Positions 11,445-23,019 are shown, counted from the stretch's first letter. The stretch: 64,000 nt of DNA from Arachis hypogaea (GCF_003086295.3 NC_092053.1:84133671-84197670); one strand, 5' to 3'. Program-made: numbers and translations. The notes: generated from the sequence alone by a model not told the origin.

Positions 11445-12392
11445 GGAGTAGTTTTGAACTAGAGAAGAGCTTTTGGATTGAGAGAACCACTCTCTGTAAA
11501 ATTTTACTTTCTCTACAACTTCTAGTTTTACTTTCAGAATGTATTTTCCATCTTTGCTTTCCATTCCCAGAGCTATGAACAACTAAACCTCTTTCATTGG
11601 GTTAGGGAGCTCTGTTGTAATTTGATGGATCAATAATAGTTTTCATTATTCTTCTTCTTTCTTTTCTCTTAATTTTACTAGAAAGCTTTCAATCTTCATC
11701 CAATTGGGTAGTTGTCTTGGAAAACAAGCTATTCATACTTGGATCTCTTCGGAACCTTGGAAGAGGAATGAAGAGATCATGCTAGAAATGCTTTCTCATG
11801 TTGGACCAAATTGGGGTTTGGATGGATATAGTGACATATAATCCTACCAACATTTTGATTTGGGAATACATGTGGTATAATCAGTGACCACACTTCATCT
11901 CTTCTCATGAGAAATTAGACCAAGGAATTGGCTATTGATAAAGATTTGAGAGATTAAATTACCAAGGAATTGGAATTCATTCACTTAAGATTGCCAAAGA
12001 GATCAATGAATGCATTGATTGAGGAAGAGATGAAAATGAACTTGATCCGGAGAATGCAACATCTCCTGAGCCCAATGAATTCCCCATTTATGATCTTACC
12101 CATTCTCTTTATTTTCTGTCATTTACTTTTCTGCAATTTATTTTCTGTCATTTATATTCAGTTCTTTATTTCCAGCATTTACAATTTCTGCTATTTACTT
12201 TCCCGCAATTTAATTTTCTGCAACTCTCAAATCAACTTCTGCTTAGCTCAACTAGAACATTCCTCCAATTAAAGTTGCTTGACCAATCAATCCCTGTGGG
12301 ATTCGACCTCACTCTATTGTGAGTTTTTACTTGACGACAATTCGGTATACTTGCCGAGGGAAATTTGTTGAGAGACAAGTTTCCGTGCATCA

Positions 12393-13020
12393 TCAGGCTA
12401 CAATTAAATTGTTGTAGACCCCAAGGATCAGGAAAAAACTTCATTTACTTGTCCATATGGTGTCTTTGCTTATAGGAGAATGCCCTTTGGATTGTGCAAT
12501 GCACCTACAACATTCCAAAGGTGCATGCTCTCTGTTTTTTCAAACATGATTGAGAAGTTCATAGAAGTGTTCATGGACGACTTTTCTGTGTTTAGGAACT
12601 CATATTCTAATTGCCTATGCCATCTTGCTCTTGTGCTAAAAAGGTGCCAAGAAAGCAACCTGGTTTTGAACTCGGAGAAGTGCCATTTTATGGTAACTGA
12701 AGGGGTAGTTCTTGGTCACAAGATTTCAAAAGATGGCATAGAAGTGGACAAGGCAAAAGTGGAAATAATTGAGAAACTACCTACACCTTGCAATGTCAAA
12801 GCAATCAGAAGTTTTTTGGGACACGCTGGGTTCTATAGGAGGTTTATCAAAGATTTTTCGAAGATTGCAAAAACCCCTTAGCAGCCTACTTGTCTCAAAT
12901 ACTCCATTTGTTTTTGATAGAGAGTGCATGGTAGCCTTTGATGAACTTAAGAAGAAACTCTCCTCTGCACCTATTATAGCACCACCAAGCTGGGATCTTC
13001 CCTTTGAACTAATGTGTGAT
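12393..13020 (+). pseudogene. Element C: Ty3/gypsy reverse transcriptase fragment
   Basis: This is the central and C-terminal RT domain, cut on the left by the B LTR and on the right by the D1 LTR. It reads GVFAYRRMPFGLCNAPTTFQ, then the catalytic block VFMDDFSVF (a YxDD variant with F first), then LGHKISKDGIEV and the start of the connection region. An in-frame TAA at 12405-12407 replaces the Gln normally found in YNQI. A one-base shift in an A/C run near 12870 moves the frame; the tail continues as SNTPFVFDRECM to FELMCD at 13019. The sequence is typical of Athila-like elements. It is dead, and is one of only two RT pieces in the window. Confidence 0.85.
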
Positions 13021-14502
13021 TGATGAGGCACAAAAGTTGGTGAATTAAAAATTATTAAAATAGTTGCGTTGCAAGTATAGTTCGTAACTCACCGAAAATC
13101 TGCCTATCAATTTAGAAATATGTCACAGAGAGTTTAAATTAAAAATTACTGGGAATTTAAGTCCCAGGTCGTCTCCCAACGAGTTGCAGAAAAGTGTGCT
13201 ATTTTATTAATCAGATGTTCCAAAAAGTTGAGTTAAGTAGGTGGAAAATTAAATTGAGAAAATTCAAATAATATGAATAAAAGCCTTGACTGGGAGTTGA
13301 TTAGTTGGAATCTCTATTATTGATGGGACGATTTCAAGATTAATTTATAATTAATGGTTGTTCTGTTTAGTTATCCTTTACTAGGTAAAGGAAAGTCAAA
13401 CAAGTTGGAATGCTAGATCTGTTCACGAGTTGCAACCCACTTAGTTCAAAGGGATTGGTGTTAGTGATTAGATAACAATCCAACAGTTAACTCAATTACA
13501 AATTTTCTTTCAATCCTTCCAACTCAAGAGTTTCTTTCAATCAACTCCCCATCAAGTGAGGGAACTACTCACTCATTGTAAATAATACATCCATAACACA
13601 TGAAAGGGAATTAAAAGAAGACATGATTATTAGAATGGAAAATAAATTAAAATGGAAGAAATAATCCTTGTATTAAATAATCATGAAAGTATTCAAATGA
13701 CAAAATTGAACAAAGCAAAGAACATGGAAGAATAAAACCAAGTTAAGAGAACGAACTAGAATGACGAAGTCTTGATGAGGAAATAACACTTCTCAATGTT
13801 CCAATGCTAAGACCAATTGAAAATTAAAATTCTTAACCCTAGAGAGAGAAACCTAAAAGAGTAAAACTAGATCTAAAACTAAAAACCGTGTAGAATGAAT
13901 GTTCTCTTTTGTTTCTGCATATTCTCTGGCTCTAGTCTGCTGTTCCGGGCCGAAAACTGGGTCGAAATAAGGTCCAAAATTGCCCCCAGCGAATTCTGCA
14001 GATTATGCAGATCGCACATGTCATGGGATCGCATCATCCATGCGTACGCGTCATTCGCGCTTTTCCTTGCCACGCGTTCGCATCGTCCACGCTACCGCGT
14101 CACCTGAGCTTTTCCAATCCGCGCGGCCGCGTGAGTCATGCGGCCACGTCACTGCAATTTGCTCTCCTTCACGCGGTCGCGTGAGCCATGTGACCGCGTC
14201 ACTTCTCGCTGGTTATCTCCTCAAATTCTTGTGTTCCTTCCATTTTTGCTAGCTTCCTTTCCAATCTCCAACTCATTTATACCCTATAAAGTCTGAAACA
14301 CTCAACACACAGATCACGACATCAAATGGAATAAAGGAAAATTAAAAATACATAATTAAAGTCTCTAGAAAGCAGTTTTCAAACATGTTATAAATTCAGG
14401 AAGGAATTATAATTTCATGCTAATTTAATGAATAAGTGGGTAAGGATCATGATAAAACCACACAATTAAACACAATATAAACCATAAAATAGTGGTTTAT
14501 CA
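13021..14502 (-). repeat. 3' LTR of D1 (1482 bp)
   Basis: Read on the minus strand it begins TGATAAACCAC at 14502. It contains a CpG-rich array at about 14020-14210 and the U5 stem CTGGGA/TCCCAG (13149-13154 and 13162-13167) next to GACGACC. It matches the D2 LTR at 51125-52624. Confidence 0.85.
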
Positions 14503-14518
14503 ACCTCCCCACACTTAA
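14503..14518 (-). promoter_or_regulatory. Polypurine tract of D1
   Basis: Minus-strand TTAAGTGTGGGGAGGT abuts the LTR start TGATAAACC. Confidence 0.85.
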
Positions 14519-15936
14519 ACATTAGTATGTCCTCATGCTTAATTGAAGGAGATAAGGAAATAAGTATGAACATGTAGAAACTCATGAAATGCAATGCAAG
14601 CCTATATATATATAAATAAATGCAACTATATGATTCTTGCCCACTTGATCAAAAGTAAATAAGCTCTTCAAAACAATTACAAATCAAATTCCACTAATTC
14701 TATCATTATACAATAAAACAGATAAAAGTGCAAGAAGATAGCTCATGAAGGCAGGGAACATGAAAATTCAAGCATTGAACCCTCACTGATAATGTATGTA
14801 CGCTCTAATCTCTAGTGTATAGGGTAAACACTCTATCCTTCTCTAATCATGCTTTCCAACTTTTGTTCTTCTCCTAACCAATCAACAACAGTTAATATAC
14901 CAATGCAAACATCATGAGGTCTTTTCAAGGTTGTAATGGGGCTAAGGTACAGGTAGGGGTATACATTTGGTCAAGTGAGCTAATAAATTGAATCTTTAAT
15001 TAACCCAAGCTCCAACCCAACTTGTATATTTTTAATGTAATCTTAAAGTTCATACCTAGCTACCCAGAATTCCCTTTTTCAATCCATACTCATGTATCAA
15101 CTTTGTATTTGATTCTATCATATGTGCATTGATCTTTGAATTCTGAATTTAATATTGGGGTAATTTTGTCCCCTTATATATATATATATATATTTGACAT
15201 TAAAATAAATATAGCTTATCAATGCACATAGATTTTTAATTCTTATAGTTTCACATGAGTAGGTATCCAAATTCCCATTAAATTCTCATGACACATTTCC
15301 TTAACAACTTTTGTTCCCACAATTTCCCATACTTAACTAGCACACACAATTCTATCTTAAGCTAACCAAAGATTCAATTTGGGATATACAATTGTTTTTC
15401 AGCTTAAGGTTAGTAATGTGATAAAATATAGAACAAATGGGATTTAAAGGCTCAAAGTGGTTAACAAAGGTAATTGAAAAGGGTAGGCTTAATTTGGATA
15501 AGTGAGTTTAAACAAATAATGGCCTCAATCATGTTCAAGCATGCAAATATAATAAATATTGGACATATAAGATAAAACAAAATATAGATTACAATCATAG
15601 AGAAGTAAACACACAAGAATGAAATAATTATGGTTAAATAATGTAACCATACATAAAGGCTCAAATCTTTCACAGGTTGTGTGTTCTTTAGCTCAAATAT
15701 CATGTTCCAAATACAACTCAAGCAAATTTAGCATAAAATTTTGAAAAATTAGTGAAATTTTGTTCCAAAGATAGAGTTTTAAAAGAAACTTATTGTCTTT
15801 TCAATCAAGTAGAACATGCATGCAACTATCCTAACCTATGCAATTTATTCTATTCTATAAGAGAAAGAAAATCTAACTAAAATATCCTAATTATTGGTGC
15901 TAGGGAAAAAAAATTACCTCCGGAAGTCAATTACTG
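14519..15936 (-). other. 3' non-coding region of D1
   Basis: AT-rich, with no gene. It contains a (TA)n run near 15176-15194. It corresponds to 23408-24856 in D2 and to 681-2194 in A. Confidence 0.6.
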
Positions 15937-15940
15937 ACCG

Positions 15941-15955
15941 ACCTCCCCACACTTA
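15941..15955 (-). promoter_or_regulatory. Internal polypurine-like motif at the D1 ORF3 stop
   Basis: Minus-strand TAAGTGTGGGGAGGT overlaps the ORF3 stop codon at 15953-15955 and repeats the LTR-adjacent tract. Confidence 0.55.
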
Positions 15956-17206
15956 AGGCTTTGCACTGTCCTCGGTGCCGTCTGTCAGGAACAGGGGTGG
16001 GCTGGTGGCAATATCTCCACAGTCGGGACCGTTATGGCTCCCTATGCTGGTAAAAGAAGTGGAGTCCGGGGTATCCGAGTCCCTGAAGTGTCCCTTGAGT
16101 AGCTCCTTGAGGTGTTTGAATCGGCGCTCGTTACGGCGCTCTCTCATCTTTGCTTTCTGTTCTTGCCGATCCAACCTTTCGATTATCTGCTGGAGCAATT
16201 CATCAGTTGTATGTGCTTGTGGTGTTGAAGAAGGATTATCTTCAACTGGAGTAGTAGGAAGGCTTGTAGTGGCTGCTGGGAGTCTAAGGTATTTCCTGTT
16301 AGGGACATACTGATCATCCCGTGGAAGCACGGCTTTGGTGTCCCCAGCTCTGTAGGAGACTCCGGCTGCTAAGACAAGATCTGAGACCAGGGCGGGAAAA
16401 GGTAAGTTCCTCGCAATTTGTACGTGCCCCATAGCATTCCGAATATGTCTTGAGAGATGCAAAGGTTGGTCTGTAAGGATGCACCATAGTAGAACAGCAA
16501 TGTCCGCAGTGAAGGAGGACTCATGAGTGCTCGGAAAAACGTAATGGGACATGATCTATGCCCAGACGCGAGCCTCCAAGGTAAGTGCAGAAGCCAAGAT
16601 TCCCTTAGGGCGGGTACGGTGGTATCCGTAGATCCAACGGCTGCCAAGTAATGCGATAACTCCGAGAACGGAGTCCCAGTCAAATTGGTACCTCTGGCGC
16701 TTAAGTGTGGCTTCTTGGAAGGCATCCATTCCTTCTGGAATAGGGGGAAGACTCAGAGCTTGCTGAATGGCCTCTTCTGTGATGGGGACTTGCTTCTGCC
16801 GGACATAAACAGACTGCAGGGTTGGCATGTAGAAGTTAGAGTAGAACTCAACTACCCAAGAAAGATTTACCTGCCTTGGCTGTCTCCGTAGGAAACCTCA
16901 TTGTCTTCGTTCAATTTGCGGCTCAACAAATGTAGCAATATTGGACAGGAGGATAAGAGGGTATTCATTGTTATAGTTTCTTTTTGCCAGGATAGGGAAC
17001 ATCTGCTCGTAGTAGCGATTGGGAAATCGCGTAGTGTCCTTTGCTGGAAAGGCTTTCTCCTTCTCATCAACCTTTATTATCCTCTTAACTCTTTTTGTTT
17101 AGGGCTTGAATGCGGTGGAAGAAGGCTCTGCCACTAATGCTCTTTTAGTTCCTCTTCTTGCTGGTGGTTTGGAAGTAGCTTTCTCTTTTCCTTTCTTGGT
17201 GGCCAT
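15953..17206 (-). pseudogene. ORF3 (env-like, plant transposon protein domain) of D1
   Basis: The product starts MATKKGKEKATSKP at 17206 and ends GTEDSAKP at 15953, about 418 codons. The start fits D2 (25897) and follows a 3' splice-site-like sequence. The middle resembles PF20167: EFYSNF, HYVFPSTHESSFTADIAV, and LPFPALVSDLVLAAGVSYRAG. The C-terminal part is a charged coiled coil (LLQQIIERLDRQEQKAK and beyond), which D2 has lost. There are no membrane segments. Breaks are an in-frame TAG at 16556-16558 where D2 has CAG, a TGA at 16896-16898 where D2 has TGG, and a frame change near 17070. Basic N-terminus and coiled coil suggest a nucleic-acid or Gag-interacting protein more than an envelope; that is inference. 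Confidence 0.7.
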
Positions 17207-17230
17207 CCTAAAAGAAGGGAAGAGAAAGTA
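17184..17230 (-). promoter_or_regulatory. Splice-acceptor-like sequence before D1 ORF3
   Basis: On the minus strand a pyrimidine run ending CTTCTTTTAG is followed at once by GATGG, which contains the ORF3 ATG. D2 has CTCCCTTTTAG then GATGG at 25897. A spliced message for ORF3 is inferred. Confidence 0.45.
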
Positions 17231-17939
17231 AATTAAATTCAAAGAGATATACAGCAAGAAAGGAAACGGAAAAGAGGGTGATGGATGCACATTAAGATAT
17301 CCTGACATTATCACATCCTCGCGAGTACATGTGAAAAGCCAACAATGGAAAATAGCTAGTGCATATAAAGACAAGTGACTGCAAGGTGTTTATTGGCATG
17401 CTGGCAAAGGGCATGAGTAGCATAGACCAAGCAATACTTTGTAACAAACCATCACGTTTGTATTGACAATTAAATTCAATTAATACAATAGTAAAGGAAA
17501 GTTGTGAAAAGCAAGCATTGAATAGTATAACAACATAGAGAAGTGCATAATGCCATTTGAGCTTTTTCACAAACACATAGCATGCATGGTGAATAAGGTA
17601 TTGAAAATATGAAGGTGAACATGCAAGCAATCCCTTAAAAATAATAATTGTCAAACAAATTGCAACAATCCACAAGCATATAATGACAAATAATGACTCA
17701 AATAAATTTCTAATACCCTGTAAAAAGAAGAAGAAAAAGAAAGAAAATATGAATAATGAAAAGAAAAAGAAAAGAAAAATTCAAATAATATGAGAGAAGG
17801 AAGAAATAAGGAAGAAGGAAGAGAGAGAGAGTGATAGGTGAGATAGAAGGAAGAAGGGAGAAGGAAGAAATAAGGAAGGAAAAGAAAAATTAGTATTTGG
17901 AGGAGAGAAAGATAAGATATGTGGCAATTTTTGGTTGAG
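17231..17939 (-). other. Leader between the CpG array and ORF3 of D1
   Basis: No gene. It includes a tract of about 230 bases (17700-17930) that is almost pure pyrimidine on the element's sense strand, matched in D2 at 46930-47160. The G insertion point of D2 corresponds to about 17395-17400. Confidence 0.55.
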
Positions 17940-18440
17940 CTATGCGGCGCATGCGACGCGGCTGCGTGGGGCACGCGTTCGCGTGGATGCGCTTCAAGTA
18001 TGGTGACGCAATCGGGTCGGCCACGCGAACGCGTGACCCATGTTATGCTTCTGGCGCGAGTGCAGCCTCGCACCAGCGCAACTCTCTGTTCAAATTAATT
18101 TATTTGCCAATATTGGGGTGGCGCGATCGCGTGGGTCACGCGATCGCGTGAATGTGCGTCAGAAAACGGATGACGCGGCCGCATCGACAACGCGGTCGCG
18201 TGATAAGGATTGTGCTTTCAGCACCAATCCAGCACCACTCTCGCACAATATTTCATTGTGCACCCTTTTACGTTGAAAACTCAGGGCACGCGGCCGCGTG
18301 GGGTACGCGGTCGCGTGGGTTGATTTGTGCCAATGGCACGCCTCCAGCCACACTCCAGTGTGACTTTCTGTTCATTTTTATTTATCTTTACTCTCCCTGT
18401 GACACGGACGTGTCACTGTTGCGATCGCGTCGCGTAGCAA
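17940..18440 (-). repeat. CpG palindrome array downstream of D1 pol
   Basis: Dense CGCG-type units in a region otherwise AT-rich, for example the perfect 14-base palindrome CACGCGATCGCGTG at 18137-18150. D2 has the same array at 47205-47760. Apparent ORFs through it are artefacts. Confidence 0.75.
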
Positions 18441-18548
18441 TTTTTTTTTTTAAATAAAATCATGTAAATGCAGATGCACAAAAGTACTAAGAAAGAGAAG
18501 AGTTATTGAATGGGAAAAACTAAAAATAAAGAAAAGAACGATCATACC

Positions 18549-18600
18549 ATGGTGGGTTGTCTCCCACCTAGCACTTTGCTTTAACGTCCGTAAGTTGGAT
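18549..18600 (-). ncRNA. Conserved post-pol hairpin of D1
   Basis: GGTGGG-TTGTCT-CCCACC forms a six-base-pair stem with a six-base loop, just after the pol stop. On the sense strand it is preceded by AAAGCAAAGTGCTAGG. Related copies are at 19391, 41896, 47869 and 60459. Confidence 0.6.
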
Positions 18601-18611
18601 GCTCCACTAGC

Positions 18612-18682
18612 TCAATCTTCTGCTATGTGGGGATCTTCCAAGAGGAAGATCTCAAGCTCCATGTTTCTCTGCATCTTGTCCA
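18612..18682 (-). pseudogene. C-terminal tip of D1 pol (integrase end)
   Basis: The frame ends MELEIFLLEDPHIAED before the stop at 18612, matching [15 protein letters not shown] of the D2 integrase. Upstream homology stops at about 18683, inside what should be the end of the integrase C-terminal domain. Confidence 0.7.
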
Positions 18683-18689
18683 TGTGCGC

Positions 18690-19075
18690 TTGCGCGTAGA
18701 CGGAAGGATCAGAATGGGCGCAGACGCGTAAGGTGCGCGTCGGCGCGGATGTGCTGGGCTGAAGGCACAAAAGAGGCCCAGAGTTGGCACAACTCTCGGG
18801 TCCTTTCACCTGGATGATGCCAAGATGCATCGACGCGCGCGCACTGTGCGCGTTCGCGTGGATGGCTTGAGCTTATTGGGTGGGCGCGGAGGTGTGAAGT
18901 ACACCAACGCGTGAACAGCGAAACAGGGAGTGATGCGGACGCGTACAGCGTGTGTCCGCGTGGGTTGAGGCACAGAGTTGGCCCAAAAGTGGCGCAACTC
19001 TCTCGTGTTTGGCCCAGGAAACTAAAATGCACAGCCGACGCGCGCGCGCACTTTACGCTTGCGCGTGGCTTGCTT
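18690..19075 (-). repeat. CpG array of element E
   Basis: Units such as GACGCGCGCGCAC and GCGCGTTCGCGTGG. Similar in style but not in sequence to the D array. An adjoining T-run lies at about 19080-19109. Confidence 0.65.
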
Positions 19076-19109
19076 TTTCTTTCTTCTTCTTCTTTTTTTT
19101 TTTTTTTTA

Positions 19110-19390
19110 GACATCAAAAGACCTCATAACTTTCCATCCTTTTCTAAAACTCTAGCTAAGGTGTAAGATTAAGCACATTTGGAGACATAGAGGCATTTTC
19201 AAACAACTTGAGGAAACTTGCAATTCAAGCAAAAACTCAATTCAAAAATAAATTCATCCCTTATTAAAGCATAGAATGCATAAACACCTTAGTAAACAAA
19301 GGAAAATATACCAAGAGGTAGAGAAACTATATACAATGGAACCCGATTCATTCATTCATTATATCTACAGGAGAATGGAAAGAGTTTACC
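19110..19390 (-). other. Non-coding spacer of element E
   Basis: AT-rich sequence between the CpG array and the hairpin; nothing recognised. Confidence 0.5.
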
Positions 19391-19440
19391 ATGGTGGGGT
19401 GTCTCCCACCAAGCACTTTTAGTTTAAGTCCTTAAGTTGG
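19391..19440 (-). ncRNA. Conserved post-ORF hairpin of element E
   Basis: GGTGGG-GTGTCT-CCCACC, directly downstream of the ORF stop, with AAAGTGCTTGG before it on the sense strand. Same position relative to the coding region as in the D family. Confidence 0.6.
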
Positions 19441-19458
19441 ACATTGGGAGGCTCCTTG

Positions 19459-21392
19459 TCAGGGTGGTTTATGCTTGTACCCATCCTTAAACCTCCAAAA
19501 GTGCTTGTCCTTCAATCGGTTGTCAGAAGTTCCAACCTTCTTCATTAAGCTTTGGTGAGGTTCTTTCCAAGACGTGAGCTCCCAAGAATGACTACCATAG
19601 GATAATCCAAGATCCCATATCTTGTCCTCGCACCCATCTTCTAGTTGATTGTCTTGATTGTGTCCGGGCGACGAGAAAATAGAATTCTCAAGGAAGCACC
19701 ACTCTACTCTCCTAGACCCATTTAGTTCAGCATTACACCAATCCATGCTCTCTAATTCCGAGCTTCCCACCATAATGAGCCTAGATTTAGAACGCCAACC
19801 ACTAAACATCCTCCTTTTTTGCTTGATTCCACAAAGCGCCCTGAGTTGGCCATCCGTTTCAAGCAAACCATACTCAAGTGGGATAACACAGCTGCGAGTT
19901 AGAAGTTTTACCCACTCAAATGGAGGACCGGATGACGAATTAGGTAGAGGGATTCCCAAAGATCGTGATAAAGCATGCTCTACTCCCGTCCATCCCTTTC
20001 GAGAGGTTTCCACCACTTGGTGAGGTTCTTCAAGTTCCTCCTCGTGCCAAGCTTCCTTAGGTTCACCTTCTTCTTCACCAATTTCTTCTATTTCTTCCCC
20101 ATCGCTCTCATCGTAGATAGGAGGTCTAGTGAAGTCTACCTCATCATCAAGTCTAAGCAAATTGGGGAAGTATTCTTCAAACTCAAAAGGATCATATGTT
20201 GATTCAGAATCATCATAGGTAGGAAAGTTTGTTGCTTGGAGCGCTTCTTCCAGTTCTTCACTTGCATCAGGCTTCGGAGGTTGCAAGCCCTCTTCAGCCT
20301 TGCTTCCAATGTACTGAGGGAGGGTTCAACAGGATTGTTAAGGGAGTTGATCGAAGTGGGCAAAAAATCATTAGAGATGGAATCCACTTCTTTATCAATT
20401 TCCTTTAACTCATTGTTTACTCCTGCGACATTGCTCTCTTCTTTGATACTCCCTCCACATTCCTTGGAGGAGGTTTCCTCAACTTGGGATTCCTTTATGT
20501 ACTCAACATATCCTAAACATCCATCCACCACTTCCTTTTGTTCGCTAATATCTATCTTCTCTTCTTGTTGTGGTTCTTGATTCAATTCTTCTTCCTTGCC
20601 ATGGAGTTCCATCTTCATATCCTTGCTAAGCTCCGGGGTTGCTTCTCCGCATCCAACAATGGAAGTACTTATGGCGCATGAGCTTAGGTGAGATGTTAGG
20701 TGACCGACGGCTTCTACTATGCCGGCCACCCTTACTCTTAACTCCTTGAACTTGGTTTCATCTTCCTCTTGTCGCCTTAAAATACGAGATTCAAGGTCTC
20801 TCAGTTCTAACATGAAGGCTTCGTCAGGAGATGGTGTTGGAAGAAAAAATTCATCAGTTAGGGAAGAATTGTTATAATCGGAAGGTGGTTCATGTTGGTG
20901 AAGATCTTGAGGTGGTGTATGTGGAATTTGTGGTTCTTGAGAGTATTGGTATTGGGATGGGGGTTGTTCTACATGTAATTCTAATAGTGGTTGATATGGT
21001 GTGTATAAGTTATAGTCATATGGAGGCGAATGATGGTATGAGGCTTGTGAGTATGACGTGTGGCTATGTTGAGGATATGTCTCATAGGCATATGGTGGTA
21101 ATTCTTGGAAGTCACAAGGAAATTCACTATAGCTAGTAGATTGATATGCATCATAGAACGGCTCTTCTTTATAGTGCATGGGTGGAGGTTGTTGCCATGG
21201 AGGTTGATCAAGTGTTTGAGGCTCCTCCCACCTTTGATCTCCAATTCCTTGATGTACATCCTCATTGAAGCTTTCATCTCCTACAACATAGTTTGAGCTA
21301 CACTCATAGCCAATGTGAGAATTCATAGTGATGTGGAAAATAAAAACAAAGAGCGATAAGAAATGAAGAAGACTAAATCCTAAAATTAGCAA
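19459..21392 (-). pseudogene. Unrecognised long ORF of element E (frameshifted)
   Basis: Two overlapping frames, 21392-20136 and 20286-19459, make one protein of about 620 residues if a one-base shift near 20285 is allowed. The likely start is the Met at 21326 (MNSHIGYECSSN); a hydrophobic 22-residue stretch precedes it if 21392 is used. Residues 40-160 are rich in Pro, Tyr and Gln with repeated PP and SYS motifs. A short coiled coil follows (LESRILRRQEEDE), then an acidic stretch and a C-terminal region with many Trp and Cys. I see no RT, protease or zinc-knuckle motif. It occupies the place of gag-pol, between primer site and post-pol hairpin. I do not recognise it. Its low-complexity front and length are compatible with a highly diverged Gag; that is a guess. 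Confidence 0.5.
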
Positions 21393-21463
21393 AAATCAAC
21401 AAATAAACCAAAGATAAAGCTATTCACAATATTTACAATAGCCAATAACATAGCACCATTGGC

Positions 21464-21481
21464 TCCCCGGCAACGACGCCA
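21464..21481 (-). promoter_or_regulatory. Primer binding site of element E (tRNA-Asp)
   Basis: Minus-strand TGGCGTCGTTGCCGGGGA has one mismatch to the tRNA-Asp-complementary site of G and H and lies six bases after the LTR end. Confidence 0.8.
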
Positions 21482-21487
21482 TTAACT

Positions 21488-23019
21488 TGGTGTTCCAAAA
21501 TTATCGTCGGTAAGGAATTTCTCTTATAAAGAAGAAGAATTTCGTTGTAAGCATAGCTCCAAACCAACAAACAACTCTCACATCAAATTAAAATATGGTT
21601 TTGTCACAAAGAACAATCCCCAAAAAAGAATTAAGCGGAGTATTTCGGACTCCGGGTCGTCTCCCTAGGAACCAATGGAGTGCATGTGTATTGGCTATAG
21701 AGGGGAAAAAGGGGGTTTTGTTTATGACATGGCAAGAAAATAAGTAAATTGAGCGAGTAAGCAAAGAAAGCAAATTAAAGAACTCTTGGCTAAGAATTGG
21801 GTACTTAAGATCACAATCCTAGTTAATACCAATTATTGACAATTATGAGAGGCCAACCCATTAAGTCTACTTCTCGAAGCCTTAAGTACGTAACATTTAC
21901 TCCTAGACTGGAAGTATGTCAAATAGGCCTAATCACATCCACCCATAAGTCCTAACCTCCCTACCAATTGGTTTAGTAGTGGATTAGCGTCAATGGGCTT
22001 CAAATTGATCACACAGGGTTCTCAAATTACCAATTCCATGGTATCCAAAACTCAAGATCACTTAAGTCCCTTAGCCTAGACCAAGAGTTGACAAAACTAC
22101 TCAAGAACTAAAGAAAACATTTCATCAAACACCTAGAGTGCAATAAAAATTGACATCATAACTTGCAAAGATACTAAAATCTACTACTATTAATTGCAAG
22201 AAAAGTAAATTCACAACTCAAATCAACATCAATTAAAGAGACATCAACATTAAAATTGCATTAAATGTAACAAATCCAACATAAGTGCATGAATGTAAAA
22301 GAGAGCATAAAAGTAAAATTAACACTACAAATCATGAGAATCAAGGAGTAGAAGTAAGTGATCATAAAAGAAATGAGATGAAAACATGTAATTGAACCTA
22401 GATCTAGAAGAGATTAACCTAACCTAATTCTAGAGAGAAGAGGGAGCTTCTCTCTCTAGAAACTAAACTACATGATGCTAAGGCTACGAACAATTGCTAC
22501 CCCCTTGCTTGGACTTCAATTCTGCATGAAATACACTCAGAAACAAGTTGGGTTTGGGCTTAGGCAGCTCAGAAATCGCCCCCAGCGTTTTGCCATTAAG
22601 TGGGCGAAGTAAGAGTATCGACGCGCGCGCGCCCTATACGCGTGCGCGTCGCTGGCAAATTCCCAATCTACGCATGCGCGCCTTGTACGCGTGCGCGCCT
22701 TGTACGCGTGCGCGTCCATTGGTGCATTCCAAATCTTTGTTTCTTCATGCATTCTCCTCTTTGCATGCTTTTCTCCTCATTTCTTCCATCCAATACTTGC
22801 CTAATGAACCTGAAATTACTTAACAAACACATCAAGGCATCGAATGGAATTAGGGTGGATTAAAATCACCAATTTAAGGCCTAAAAAGCATGTTTTTACA
22901 TTTAAGCATAATTTAAGGGAGAATTACAAAACCATGCTATTTCATTGAATAAATGTGGGAAAAGGTGGATAAATCCCCCAAAATAAGCATAAAATAAACC
23001 ACGAAATCGGGGTTTATCA
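21488..23019 (-). repeat. 5' LTR of element E (1532 bp)
   Basis: On the minus strand it begins TGATAAACCCCG at 23019 and ends GGAACACCA. It has a CpG patch at 22615-22710 with TACGCGTGCGCG units and the U5 stem CGGAGT/ACTCCG (21636-21641 and 21649-21654). Confidence 0.85.

Larger units (their letters stand above)
7187..12392 (+). mobile_element. Element B: 3' half of a gag-ORF3 type retrotransposon
   Basis: The plus-strand sequence runs from the ORF3 leader through ORF3, a 3' region, polypurine tract and 3' LTR. It is interrupted on the left by FIDEL. It is homologous to G and H throughout, including the MASSSSKRQKRK start of ORF3 and the TGATGCC...GTGCATCA LTR. On the right the LTR ends inside a reverse transcriptase gene (C). 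Whether B also lacked RT cannot be seen, because its 5' half is outside the window. Confidence 0.85.
10089..12392 (+). repeat. 3' LTR of element B (2304 bp)
   Basis: It starts TGATGCCAGGGC and ends CCGTGCATCA, so TGATG and CATCA are inverted termini. It contains the hairpin array at 10370-11310, a TATA box at 11437 and the U5 stem CTCAC/GTGAG at 12308-12323. The TCAGG after 12392 would be the target-site copy. Confidence 0.9.
13021..18682 (-). mobile_element. Element D1: 3' part of an Athila-like retrotransposon
   Basis: The minus-strand element keeps, in its own order, the last codons of pol (18682-18612), a hairpin (18600-18549), a CpG-rich array (18440-17940), ORF3 (17206-15953), a 3' region, polypurine tract and 3' LTR (14502-13021). 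Everything 5' of the pol tail is missing: at about 18683 the sequence changes to element E. D2 is a close sister, and D1 supplies the uninterrupted version of the site where G inserted in D2 (around 17395). Confidence 0.85.
18683..23019 (-). mobile_element. Element E: 5' part of a retrotransposon with an unknown ORF
   Basis: The minus-strand element has its 5' LTR at 23019-21488, a primer site, one long frame-shifted ORF, a hairpin and a CpG array, and is then cut at about 18683. The LTR belongs to the family of A. No Gag, protease, RT or integrase lies between the primer site and the post-pol hairpin, so E was probably non-autonomous. Its 3' LTR and the other half of the D2 LTR it sits in are missing. 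Confidence 0.75.

Noticed and set aside
12296..12312. Pol III B box (GGTTCGANTCC) in U5 read on the opposite strand
   Set aside because: The motif GGTCGAATCCC lacks one base of the consensus and no A box is nearby; the stem-loop explains the conservation better.
15176..15194. (TA)n run as a functional site
   Set aside because: Ordinary microsatellite in AT-rich 3' region; not conserved in D2.
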